A DNA stretch of 11,752 bases from the NCBI GenBank assembly GCA_002405525.1, contig DHLY01000014.1:31777-43528 (forward strand), in the 5' to 3' direction. The translations under genes were made by a program, and so were the position numbers. Below the pieces are notes generated by a model, which saw only the letters and a program-made list of their open reading frames with translations, was not told the origin of the DNA and searched no databases. Source of the stretch: Proteobacteria bacterium UBA4656. GTDB lineage: Bacteria; Pseudomonadota; Gammaproteobacteria; Xanthomonadales; Ahniellaceae. Each line of letters begins with the position of its first letter. The first letter of the stretch is position 1. Below, in pieces: positions 5,442-11,752 of the stretch.

Positions 5442-6689
5442 ATGAGGCTCACACGATCGATCAAGGGAGTTCTCGCGCTTGCCATCCGGCGCAAGTCGAT
5501 ACTGCCTCCTGACACATCAATCGCTTCCACGCCTGCGTCGTCGCCCTGGCCATCCCTGACCCTACCCCTGTGCTGCTTCTCGGCCGCCTGCACCATCGCT
5601 CTCGGCGCACTGCCTCTGACCGCCGAAGCGTCTACCGATTGGACAGTCGTCAGCCTTCACCCGCCACAGGCGTCAGGCTCCGTCATTCTCAGAGGCGGCA
5701 GTGGACATCAGGCTGGCTATGCTGTCGTGGCAGGGATGGAACGCGCGAGTTTGTGGACCGGCACGGCGGAGTCTTGGATTGATCTGCATCCGGCCGCGTC
5801 AACATGGTCACACGCCGCGAGCATTTCCGATGGACAGGCAGGCGGCTGGGCGGTGGTCAATGGGTCGGTGCGTGCCAGTGTCTGGACCAACACGGCTTGG
5901 GAATGGACTGACCTGACGCCTCCGGTTGCACAAGGCGGAGGCCAGGTGGTGGATGTCTCCGGCGGAAAACAGGTGGGGTACATCTACGCCCGATATCCAG
6001 GAGGGCGTACTGCGAGCCTATGGGCTGGCTCGGCGGAATCATGGATCAGTCTCAACCCTGCTGGCGCAACGGACGCCGTCGCCTTCGGCATTGACGGAGA
6101 GCTGCAGGTGGGCTGGGCTGAAGTGGGAGGCGTGAGGCGCGCGAGCCTTTGGAGTGGCACGTCGGGCTCCTGGGTCGACTTGCACCCCACGGGAACATCC
6201 CAATCCTTCGCCTTCGATGTCGATGCGGGCACCGGCAAGCAGGTCGGCTACACGTACGTCAATGGCGGCGCTGACAGGCACATTCGGGCGAGTTTATGGA
6301 GCGGATCGGCGCAATCCTGGGTGGACCTGAGCCCCGCGGGCACTCAGGAATCCTATGCCCTGGCCATAGGGGACGGTAAGCAGGCAGGCTGGGTCACCCT
6401 CTCGTGCCCAGCTCCGGGCTGTGGCTACAGGCGCGCAAGTCTGTGGAGCGGCACTGCGAGCTCGTGGATCGATCTCCATGTCTATCTGCCTGGCACTTAC
6501 CTGAACAGTGACGCACGGTCCATCGCCCGCACCGGCACACGCACCTATGTGTACGGCACCGCAAACAAAGCTGGCTTGCCTGGCGAAGCCGTCGTATGGA
6601 TCTTGGACAACAACCTGTTTTCAAACGGCTTTGAATCTGACGTTCGCGGCGGTGAAGCGAGCATGATCCAGCCGACACAAGGCCGCTGA
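5442..6689 (+). CDS. Secreted HAF-like repeat protein, predicted 7-bladed propeller (paralogue 2), internal-end FxxGFE
   Basis: This 415-residue paralogue of the proteins at 1295-2368 and 6724-7857 starts at 5442, where GGAGG lies five bases upstream. The export signal is unusual: about 40 polar and basic residues come before the hydrophobic core SLTLPLCCFSAACTIALGAL, with a probable cut after A-E-A. No better start lies closer to the core. The mature chain starts D-W-T-V-V-S-L-H-P and holds seven L-W-x-G and seven D-L-x-P halves. The best units read RASLWSGTSGSWVDLHPTG. The last blade has the LP..Y..S.A variant seen in all three paralogues. LFSNGFE lies at residues 392-398, but 17 further residues follow, ending QPTQGR. 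That tail is longer than in any neighbour and may be a read-on after loss of the original stop. The next propeller begins after a 34-bp gap. Confidence 0.84.
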   Translation: MRLTRSIKGVLALAIRRKSILPPDTSIASTPASSPWPSLTLPLCCFSAACTIALGALPLTAEASTDWTVVSLHPPQASGSVILRGGSGHQAGYAVVAGMERASLWTGTAESWIDLHPAASTWSHAASISDGQAGGWAVVNGSVRASVWTNTAWEWTDLTPPVAQGGGQVVDVSGGKQVGYIYARYPGGRTASLWAGSAESWISLNPAGATDAVAFGIDGELQVGWAEVGGVRRASLWSGTSGSWVDLHPTGTSQSFAFDVDAGTGKQVGYTYVNGGADRHIRASLWSGSAQSWVDLSPAGTQESYALAIGDGKQAGWVTLSCPAPGCGYRRASLWSGTASSWIDLHVYLPGTYLNSDARSIARTGTRTYVYGTANKAGLPGEAVVWILDNNLFSNGFESDVRGGEASMIQPTQGR

Positions 6690-6723
6690 CTTTCAAGAAA
6701 CAGAAACGGTACCGGTGAGTCCC

Positions 6724-7857
6724 ATGAAACGCACTGAGTTCAGCCGGTCGCTGCGCAGCGCCTTGGTGTTGGTCGGGATGGTCGTGCCGGTCGCGGGCGC
6801 GGCGAGCCAGCCCGCGGCGACTGCCTCGGCCTGTGCCGTGCAGGCACCGTGGCAGGTCATCGTGCTGAACCCGGCCGCAAGCATCGAATCCCAAGCATTT
6901 GGCGCCCAAGGAACGCAGCAGCTGGGATGGGCAACCGCGGGGTCCTCTCGCGTGGCCGCAGTATGGTCGGGCAGTGCAGCAGCCTGGGTCAGCCTGGCGC
7001 CCGCCGGCGCCGGTTACTCGGAAGCATTCGCCGCCAGTGAAGGCACGCAGGTCGGCCGCACGCGATTCGCGCCCGACAATCTCGACCGCGCCAGTCTGTG
7101 GAGCGGAACGGCGGCTTCCTGGCTCGACCTGACGCCGGCCGGGGCAGTGTCGTCGCTCGCGATCGGCGCGGGTGGCGGGGAGCAGGTCGGTGCGGTCCGA
7201 TTTCCCGGAGAGCTCGGGCAGGCCGGCCTGTGGCGAGGAAGTGCCGCGTCGTGGGTAAATCTCGGCGCGGGCATCAATGGCTCTTCGATCGCGCGCGCCA
7301 CCAATGGACTGCAGCAGGGTGGTTCGGTGGATTTCAACGGCGATGCCTTCGCCGATCGCGCAAGCCTGTGGAGCGGAACGGCGGCGAGCCGGGTCGACCT
7401 GCACCCGGCGGGTTCGCAGCAGTCGTATGTGTCCTCGGTCACCGACACCTACCAGGCGGGTGCGGCAACCTTCAACGATGGCGCAGCCAACGGCTGGCGC
7501 GCAGGAATGTGGACGGGTAGCGCTGCATCCTGGATGTCGCTGCACCCGGCGCAGGCGCAGGAGTCACAGGTGTACGGCGCGAGCGGCGTCATGCAGGCCG
7601 GCTATGTGCGCATCGATGGCCTGGTGCGCGCTGCGTTGTGGAGCGGCACCCCTGCTTCGTGGGTCGACCTGCACGCCCTGGCGGCGGGCGGCTTCGAGCA
7701 GACGGTTGCGCGCGGGATCTGGACCGACGGCGCGACGCTCCGAGTGGTGGGCGATGGGCTGCCCACCGGCGGCGGTCGGCCGCAGGCCATGCTGTGGACG
7801 CGTGAACTGGCGGCCGTGTTCTGCGATGGCTTCGAGCAGCCGCCGGTCGCGCACTGA
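6724..7857 (+). CDS. Secreted HAF-like repeat protein, predicted 7-bladed propeller (paralogue 3), FxxGFE end
   Basis: This is the third member of the propeller family, 377 residues. A GTG at 6715 is possible, but the ATG at 6724 has GGTGAG four bases before it and is preferred. A signal peptide (hydrophobic ALVLVGMVVPVAGA) is followed by a short Ala/Pro-rich linker and the conserved start PWQVIVLNPA. Seven L/V/M-W-x-G halves and seven D/S/N-L-x-P halves are present, e.g. RASLWSGTAASWLDLTPAG and RASLWSGTAASRVDLHPAG, ending with PQAMLWTR as the closing strand. The protein ends VFCDGFEQPPVAH. The Cys inside the tag is unlike the other copies. One or two units carry insertions such as FNGDAFADRAS, whose D-rich turn could bind a cation, although this is speculative. 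It is the last gene of the rightward run and is followed by IS3 debris. Confidence 0.85.
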   Translation: MKRTEFSRSLRSALVLVGMVVPVAGAASQPAATASACAVQAPWQVIVLNPAASIESQAFGAQGTQQLGWATAGSSRVAAVWSGSAAAWVSLAPAGAGYSEAFAASEGTQVGRTRFAPDNLDRASLWSGTAASWLDLTPAGAVSSLAIGAGGGEQVGAVRFPGELGQAGLWRGSAASWVNLGAGINGSSIARATNGLQQGGSVDFNGDAFADRASLWSGTAASRVDLHPAGSQQSYVSSVTDTYQAGAATFNDGAANGWRAGMWTGSAASWMSLHPAQAQESQVYGASGVMQAGYVRIDGLVRAALWSGTPASWVDLHALAAGGFEQTVARGIWTDGATLRVVGDGLPTGGGRPQAMLWTRELAAVFCDGFEQPPVAH

Positions 7858-7872
7858 CACGAATTGCACCGG

Positions 7873-7894
7873 CACGGTGTCGAAAAACACCCTG
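7873..7894 (+). terminator. Weak hairpin after the last propeller gene
   Basis: GGTGT (7876-7880) pairs with ACACC (7887-7891) around CGAAAA, with two more pairs outside a mismatch. It lies 15 bases after the stop codon. No T-run follows, so this is at best a candidate termination or mRNA-end structure. Confidence 0.2.
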
Positions 7895-7976
7895 CTGCGA
7901 CTGCACTGAAGGGAAAGATCCCATGCGAACGGGCTGCCAAGAGATCCCGCGGCCTCGGGGCGACCGGTGGAGGATT

Positions 7977-8084
7977 CGCGCACTGGTCTTCAGCTGCATC
8001 GAGGCGTACCACAAGCGGCAGCGCCTGCACTCGTCGATCGACTACCAGGCGCCGGAGGCGTTCGAAGTGCAGGCCGCAGCGTAG
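7977..8084 (+). pseudogene. IS3-family transposase (OrfB), C-terminal remnant
   Basis: The frame ending at the TAG at 8082-8084 reads RALVFSCIEAYHKRQRLHSS and then IDYQAPEAFEVQAAA. This matches the conserved end of IS3-family OrfB integrases, typically [FY]-I-E-x-[FY]-Y-N-x-x-R-x-H-S-x-L-G-Y-x-[ST]-P-x-x-[FY]-E. The catalytic DDE core and everything before it are missing. The frame is open back to an ATG at 7923 with a GAAGGGAAAG ribosome-like sequence, but residues before about 7977 do not resemble transposase and the 53-residue product would be inactive. I therefore call it a deletion remnant. Confidence 0.8.
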
Positions 8085-8115
8085 GACCGGTGTCCGTCGT
8101 TCGGCGGGAAGCTCA
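7977..8115 (+). mobile_element. IS3-family element remnant, right end only
   Basis: The transposase tail is followed seven bases after its stop by TGTCCGTCGTTCGG and CGGGAAGCTCA (8091-8115). This resembles the right terminal repeat of IS3-family elements, whose ends commonly read TGTCCG...GGGGGAAG.TCA, and it sits at the usual spacing after OrfB. No matching left end (starting TGAGCTTCCC) is seen in the window. The element was therefore truncated on its left, leaving at most a few hundred bases between the last propeller gene and the phosphatase. Confidence 0.65.
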
Positions 8116-8190
8116 CCATCCACTGCGCAGGCGGCGCTGTGGCGGCGTGTTCCAGGTCGGCTTCTGCGCGGCCAGCGCGTCGATCCTCGC

Positions 8191-9384
8191 TCAGGGCAGC
8201 GTCGACCAGCTCCCGCTCCCGAGCGCGGGCACCCGGGCGATGAAGAGCGGCCTGACACACTGGCCCGACACGCAGGCCTCGCCGAGCGGGCACGAGCCTA
8301 CTGTCGTGCAAGTCTGCCCGGTCGGCGCCTGGGGCTTGAAGATGGCGGCATCTCCCCAGGCCAGCGTTCCAAGCGTCGGGCAGGTACCGGAAAATCCGGC
8401 GTGGCCCACCATCGCGGTATTGGTACCGGCCGCCGGCGACTGGTTCAGGAGCACGATGTTCTTTGCGCATCGCAGCGACTCCTCGTGCACGAAGTAGGTG
8501 AGGTCGGCGCTGAACTCGAGCGCGGGGCCGAACTGGAAGTCCTGCGCGGTGGTGAAGCAGCGACAGTATTCGCTGGTGAGCACCCGGCCCACCGCCACGC
8601 CGTTCGCCTGGAACCAGGTGCGTACCGCCGTGGTCTCGGCGTTGGCGGCGTCCGTGGAGAGCTGGCGCGCGCTGGTGGTGCACGTCGGCGGGTCGGACAG
8701 GCAGGTCTTCCACCAGTTGTCGGATGGCGTGCCCGCCAGCGCCTGCGCGCAGGTCTGCCCAGGCGGAAGCGCGCTGGGACAAAGGTTGGTGCGGTCCTGG
8801 CACACGGCCGCCGAGGCGTGCCGCCAGAACACGGTGTACCCGCCGCCGCGGAGCGCCTGCTTGAGCGTGAGCGCCAGCGATGCGGTCGAGCCCGACGCCT
8901 CGCACGCCGTCAACGAGCATCCGACCACCTGGTATGTCGTGGTGCGTGTCGTGCCGCCGGCCGAGGGGAGCAGTTGGTCGACCCGCTCGGTTGCGCTCGT
9001 GGCGAGGCCCTCGAACACCAGCACGGGCGCCGAGGTGGTCGCCCCCGTGGTGACGGTGCGGGTGAGCCGGACGCGTGAGAGCGGCGGGCTGGCGCCATGG
9101 GTCCACGCGAGCTGCACCCGCTGCCCGTCGGTGGAGACGGTGGCGGTGAGTCCGGACACCAGCGAGGTCTCGAATCCGTGGCTGAAGATGACGTCGCTGC
9201 CGGGCCCGGCACCGACCGGACGCGGCAGCGGCTCGACCTGCGCGAAGAAAGGCGCCTGCACGGCCGCCGCCCGGGGTCCATCATCCGTAACCGTCTGCGC
9301 GGTGGCGCAGGCCACTGGCAGCAGGATTGCGGCCAGCGCGGAACACGGAGTCGGCGCACAGCGCCCGGGTCGTTGCTGAATCAT
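8191..9384 (-). CDS. Secreted histidine-phosphatase-superfamily protein with Fn3-like domain and internal FxxGFE
   Basis: This 397-residue protein starts at 9384; the longer frame to 9537 adds an Arg-rich stretch before the signal peptide. Residues 1-30 are the export signal. VIFSHGFE at 65-72 is the tag found at the C-termini of the rightward genes. About 75-165 looks like a fibronectin-III-type sandwich (VSTDGQRVQLAWTHG, then a late TTTYQVVGCS strand). Residues 180-383 match the phosphoglycerate-mutase-like fold: YTVFWRHA holds the R-H of the first motif (188-189), VGRVLTSEYCR supplies the second Arg (275), and TAMVGHAG supplies the second His (328). The catalytic residues seem intact, though the classical R-H-G is R-H-A. 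A Cys-rich loop (359-376: C-x5-C-P-x-G-E-x-C-V-x-G-x-C) is inserted before the last strand. Many cysteines suggest disulfides outside the cytoplasm. The substrate is unknown. Confidence 0.82.
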   Translation of the reverse strand: MIQQRPGRCAPTPCSALAAILLPVACATAQTVTDDGPRAAAVQAPFFAQVEPLPRPVGAGPGSDVIFSHGFETSLVSGLTATVSTDGQRVQLAWTHGASPPLSRVRLTRTVTTGATTSAPVLVFEGLATSATERVDQLLPSAGGTTRTTTYQVVGCSLTACEASGSTASLALTLKQALRGGGYTVFWRHASAAVCQDRTNLCPSALPPGQTCAQALAGTPSDNWWKTCLSDPPTCTTSARQLSTDAANAETTAVRTWFQANGVAVGRVLTSEYCRCFTTAQDFQFGPALEFSADLTYFVHEESLRCAKNIVLLNQSPAAGTNTAMVGHAGFSGTCPTLGTLAWGDAAIFKPQAPTGQTCTTVGSCPLGEACVSGQCVRPLFIARVPALGSGSWSTLP

Positions 9385-9427
9385 GGGGGTTCCAGTGATC
9401 CCAGGGATCGGCAATGCAGGCGAGTCC

Positions 9428-9433
9428 ATTGTA
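9428..9433 (-). promoter_or_regulatory. Possible -10 box (TACAAT) of the phosphatase gene
   Basis: The minus strand reads TACAAT, one base from the sigma-70 consensus, 43 bp before the ATG at 9384. No matching -35 hexamer is seen about 17 bp upstream, so support is weak. Confidence 0.25.
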
Positions 9434-9582
9434 CCGGAGGCAGTGTTCGTCGAGCAGTCCGCAGGCGCGACGCTGCACGGGCCTCGCGGTCGAGCCCTCC
9501 GTCGACGCCGCGGGATGCGCGGTCCCGAGTGGTTCATGATGCAGCCCTGTCATTCCGTTGATGGACGACTGCCGCAGCGCAG

Positions 9583-9616
9583 CGCTCGAAGGGTTCGAGG
9601 CGTTGCCTTTCGAGCG
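9583..9616 (-). other. Inverted repeat, 11-bp arms, downstream of the cyclase gene
   Basis: CGCTCGAAGGG (9583-9593) and CCTTTCGAGCG (9606-9616) are complementary but for one G-T, with a 12-base spacer. The hairpin lies 190 bp past the cyclase stop and has no following T-run. It could be an imperfect terminator, an operator or a neutral structure. Confidence 0.35.
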
Positions 9617-9805
9617 ATTCGCGCCTTCCCGAGGAAGCGCTGCGCCCAGGTCTGGCGGCGCCAGGTCCGGAGTTTGCCGACCCGATCCAGGCAAAGTGTG
9701 CGGGCTTCAGTCGCCGGTCGTCATCGGGCAGGCGCGCCAAGGTGGTGCCACTGGCGACGCTGCGGCCGATGCGCGAACTCCCGCAAACCCGGGGTCGTGG
9801 CGGCT

Positions 9806-11752
9806 TCAGGTTGCATCACAGCCTGCCCGTCGCGACGTGGAATCGCGACCATGTCCGCGGTCCGCCACTTCACGGCTCGCGAGGGGCTGCGCTCGGGGGG
9901 CGGCGGCTTCGACGATTCGGTTGCGCCCTTCGGCCTTGGCCCGGTAGAGCGCCTCGTCCGCGCGTTGGTAGAGTTGCTCATAGCTCGCATCCGGCGCGAG
10001 CGCGGTCGAGTGCACCATGCCGATCGACGCGGTCACCGGATCACCGCCGACGGCGCAGGCGCCGCGGATTGCCGACAACACCCCCTCAAGTCGGGACCGG
10101 GCGACGTCGGCGTGCACCTCGGGCATCAGGATGGCGAACTCCTCGCCGCCGATCCGCGCCACGAAGTCGCTCTCGCGCAGCGCCCGGCGTACCACCCTCG
10201 CGATGTCGCGCAGCACCTGATCGCCGGTGTCGTGTCCGAAGCGGTCATTCACCTGCTTGAAGTGGTCGACATCGAGGATCGCGAGCGCGAATGGTGTACC
10301 GCTGCGGCGCGCGCGCGTGAGTTCCCGCGAAGACTCCTGCAGGAAGGCACGACGGTTGTCGAGGCCGGTCAGTTCGTCGGTCAGGGCCATGCGCTGCAGC
10401 GACTCGCGCAGGGCGATCGTCGACAGCGCGCCGGAGATGCTCTGGCCGATGGCGACGAACTGCGCCAGCCTCGCGTGGTAGCGCAGCGTGTCCTCGGTGA
10501 CCGCCCCGGCGGGGAAGTCGACCAGGAAGACCGCGATGTTGCGGTCGAGCGAGAACAGCGGCGTGCAGAAGCTCGCCCCGCCGACCTGCGGGTCGACGTG
10601 GCGGCAGGCCAGGTGGTGGCCGCCAGGCCAGGATCCGTAGGCGCGGTGCGAACGCAGGGCCCAGCATTGGGCAGGGGGCAACTGCTCGGCCGGCGTGCAG
10701 TCGCCGAAGCGCCGCGCGTGGCGCAGCAGCGTCATCGGCGCGCCCGGCGACAGCGAGCCGAAGATCGCGGTGTTGGCCGTCGGAAACAGGCGCTCGAGCG
10801 ATCGGCCGACCAGTTCCAGTCCTTCTCCGATGCTGGTGCAGCCCTGGAGGAACTCGACGCATTCGGACAGCAGCTCGTTGTCGTGCTGCTGCTGCCGCAG
10901 TTGGCTGACGCGCTCCTCGAGCACGGCATTGAGGCGCATCGATTCGCGCAGGGCATCGCGTTCGCGAAGGTCGTTGATGGTGAGCAGCACACCGGACTCG
11001 ACGCTTTCGGCCTCGGCGACGCGCACCGCCACCAGCTCCACCGGGGTTGCGGTCGCCCCGGAGCCGCCGCGGACGGGCATTCCGCGCGCCGGGGCGACGT
11101 TGAACTGCCACGGGCCGACGCGTTCGCCTTCCCGCGCGGCGACGATCGCGTCCGTCCAGGCCGCGCACTGGGCGCGCGGGAACAGCGCGTCCAGCGCGTC
11201 CATCAGTCTGCCGGGCGCGGGCCGGCCCAGCAGCGCCGCGACCTCGGGCAGCAGGTCGCGCGCGCGCTGGTTGGCGAGCGCCACGCCGCCATCGGCGTGC
11301 AGGATTACGAAGCCCGACTCGGAGTTCTGCAGAACCCGCTGCTGCAGCTCGGTCGCGGCCTCGAGGCGACGCACGAAGTCGGTCCTCTCTTCCTGGAGTC
11401 GCGCGGTCCGGAGGATCGTCGCGAGGAAAGCGAGCACCGGTTCCAGCGGATCGAGGATGTCGGCGTGGTAGCCGCCCGGGCGATTGGCCAGGCCCACCAT
11501 GCCGATCATCTGCGTGCCGTCGCGCAGCGGCAGCCCGGCGAACGCGTTGAGCGGCGGATGCCCGTGCGGCCGTCCGCCCGCCCGTCGGTCGCTCGCCACG
11601 TCGTTGGCGATCACTCGCTCCTCGTGCAGGATGCTGTGGCCGAACAGGGTGTCCATGTTGCGAAAGTACATTCCGGCCGGCGCCTTGGCCTCGTAGAAGG
11701 CGCGGGTGGCGTCGTCCCAGGCGATGTTGGTGATCGACTTGGTGCGCAGGAA
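9806..11752 (-). CDS. Diguanylate cyclase with GAF, PAS-like and second GAF-like sensor regions (5' partial)
   Basis: The frame is open to the right edge, so the gene starts outside the window; 648 residues are visible. An ATG at 11671 lies inside a GAF domain and is not the start. The upstream residues FLRTKSITNIAWDDATRAFY join directly to it, and the domain continues with PHGHPPLNAFAGLPL and MVGLANRPGGY (visible residues 1-115). A PAS-like region follows (130-265, SGFVILHADGGVALANQRA). Next come a probable coiled coil (265-300), a second GAF-like region (300-445), and a GGDEF domain (455-615). The active site GGEEF is intact at 535-539, and an R-E-S-D inhibitory site lies exactly five residues before it. 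The enzyme should therefore make cyclic di-GMP from two GTP and be product-inhibited. No transmembrane segment is seen in the visible part. A polar tail of about 30 residues ends the protein. Confidence 0.93.
   Translation of the reverse strand, partial: FLRTKSITNIAWDDATRAFYEAKAPAGMYFRNMDTLFGHSILHEERVIANDVASDRRAGGRPHGHPPLNAFAGLPLRDGTQMIGMVGLANRPGGYHADILDPLEPVLAFLATILRTARLQEERTDFVRRLEAATELQQRVLQNSESGFVILHADGGVALANQRARDLLPEVAALLGRPAPGRLMDALDALFPRAQCAAWTDAIVAAREGERVGPWQFNVAPARGMPVRGGSGATATPVELVAVRVAEAESVESGVLLTINDLRERDALRESMRLNAVLEERVSQLRQQQHDNELLSECVEFLQGCTSIGEGLELVGRSLERLFPTANTAIFGSLSPGAPMTLLRHARRFGDCTPAEQLPPAQCWALRSHRAYGSWPGGHHLACRHVDPQVGGASFCTPLFSLDRNIAVFLVDFPAGAVTEDTLRYHARLAQFVAIGQSISGALSTIALRESLQRMALTDELTGLDNRRAFLQESSRELTRARRSGTPFALAILDVDHFKQVNDRFGHDTGDQVLRDIARVVRRALRESDFVARIGGEEFAILMPEVHADVARSRLEGVLSAIRGACAVGGDPVTASIGMVHSTALAPDASYEQLYQRADEALYRAKAEGRNRIVEAAAPRAQPLASREVADRGHGRDSTSRRAGCDAT

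Larger units (their letters stand above)
9385..9805. other. Gene-free gap between cyclase and phosphatase
   Basis: These 421 bp lie between two leftward genes. Minus-strand frames covering 9281-9694 and 9534-9740 are rich in Arg/Pro/Ala/Ser and have neither domain nor ribosome site, so I do not call them. The gap contains an inverted repeat at 9583-9616, a small CTTCC/GGAAG hairpin near 9624-9638 and a possible -10 box close to the phosphatase gene. Confidence 0.55.

Noticed and set aside
7923..8084. Complete 53-residue small gene with a good ribosome-like site
   Set aside because: Its second half is an IS3 transposase tail, and the first part lacks any recognisable sequence. It is most simply a deletion remnant, although expression cannot be excluded.
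9281..9694. Minus-strand frame of 137 codons between cyclase and phosphatase
   Set aside because: It overlaps the phosphatase start in another frame and shows no domain, ribosome site or codon pattern like a real gene.
11671..11671. ATG as the start of the cyclase
   Set aside because: The 27 in-frame codons upstream to the window edge continue the same GAF domain, so the true start is outside.
1..11752. CRISPR array, tRNA or rRNA genes
   Set aside because: I saw no regularly spaced identical repeats, and no tRNA cloverleaf or conserved rRNA segment on either strand by eye.

Overview
The window is GC-rich bacterial chromosome. The most likely source is a Lysobacterales (Xanthomonadales) gammaproteobacterium of the Dokdonella/Lysobacter/Rhodanobacteraceae kind. 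That placement rests on base composition, protein style and the F-x-x-G-F-E endings of its exported proteins, which I recall from that group. It is an inference, not a search result.

Layout. Bases 1-62 are one copy of a dispersed repeat; its inverted partner (58/62 identical) lies at 3674-3735. A leftward HTH-cupin regulator (104-817) is separated by a 477-bp gene-free region holding several perfect palindromes from a rightward run of six genes for exported proteins. In order these are a repeat-propeller protein (1295-2368), a PQQ-like propeller protein (2375-3655), a laminin-B-like protein (3825-4508), an unrecognised secreted protein (4608-5285), and two more paralogues of the first propeller (5442-6689 and 6724-7857). 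An IS3-family remnant follows: the last part of a transposase and a likely right end (7977-8115). The rest reads leftward: a secreted, cysteine-rich histidine-phosphatase protein (8191-9384), a 421-bp gene-free gap, and the 3' part of a multi-sensor diguanylate cyclase (9806 to the right edge, 5' end missing).

How it fits together. The six rightward products all carry signal peptides, and five of them end in or near F-x-x-G-F-E. The phosphatase carries the same motif internally. Three of the exported proteins are paralogues, and each can be parsed into exactly seven W-x-G / D-L-H-P half-repeats in a circularly permuted order. That pattern predicts a closed seven-bladed beta-propeller. The locus therefore looks like a surface or extracellular protein cluster beside a possible local regulator. 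The functions of the propellers are not evident. The main items to follow up are the shared tag, the seven-blade paralogue family and the inverted 62-bp stem-loop repeat.
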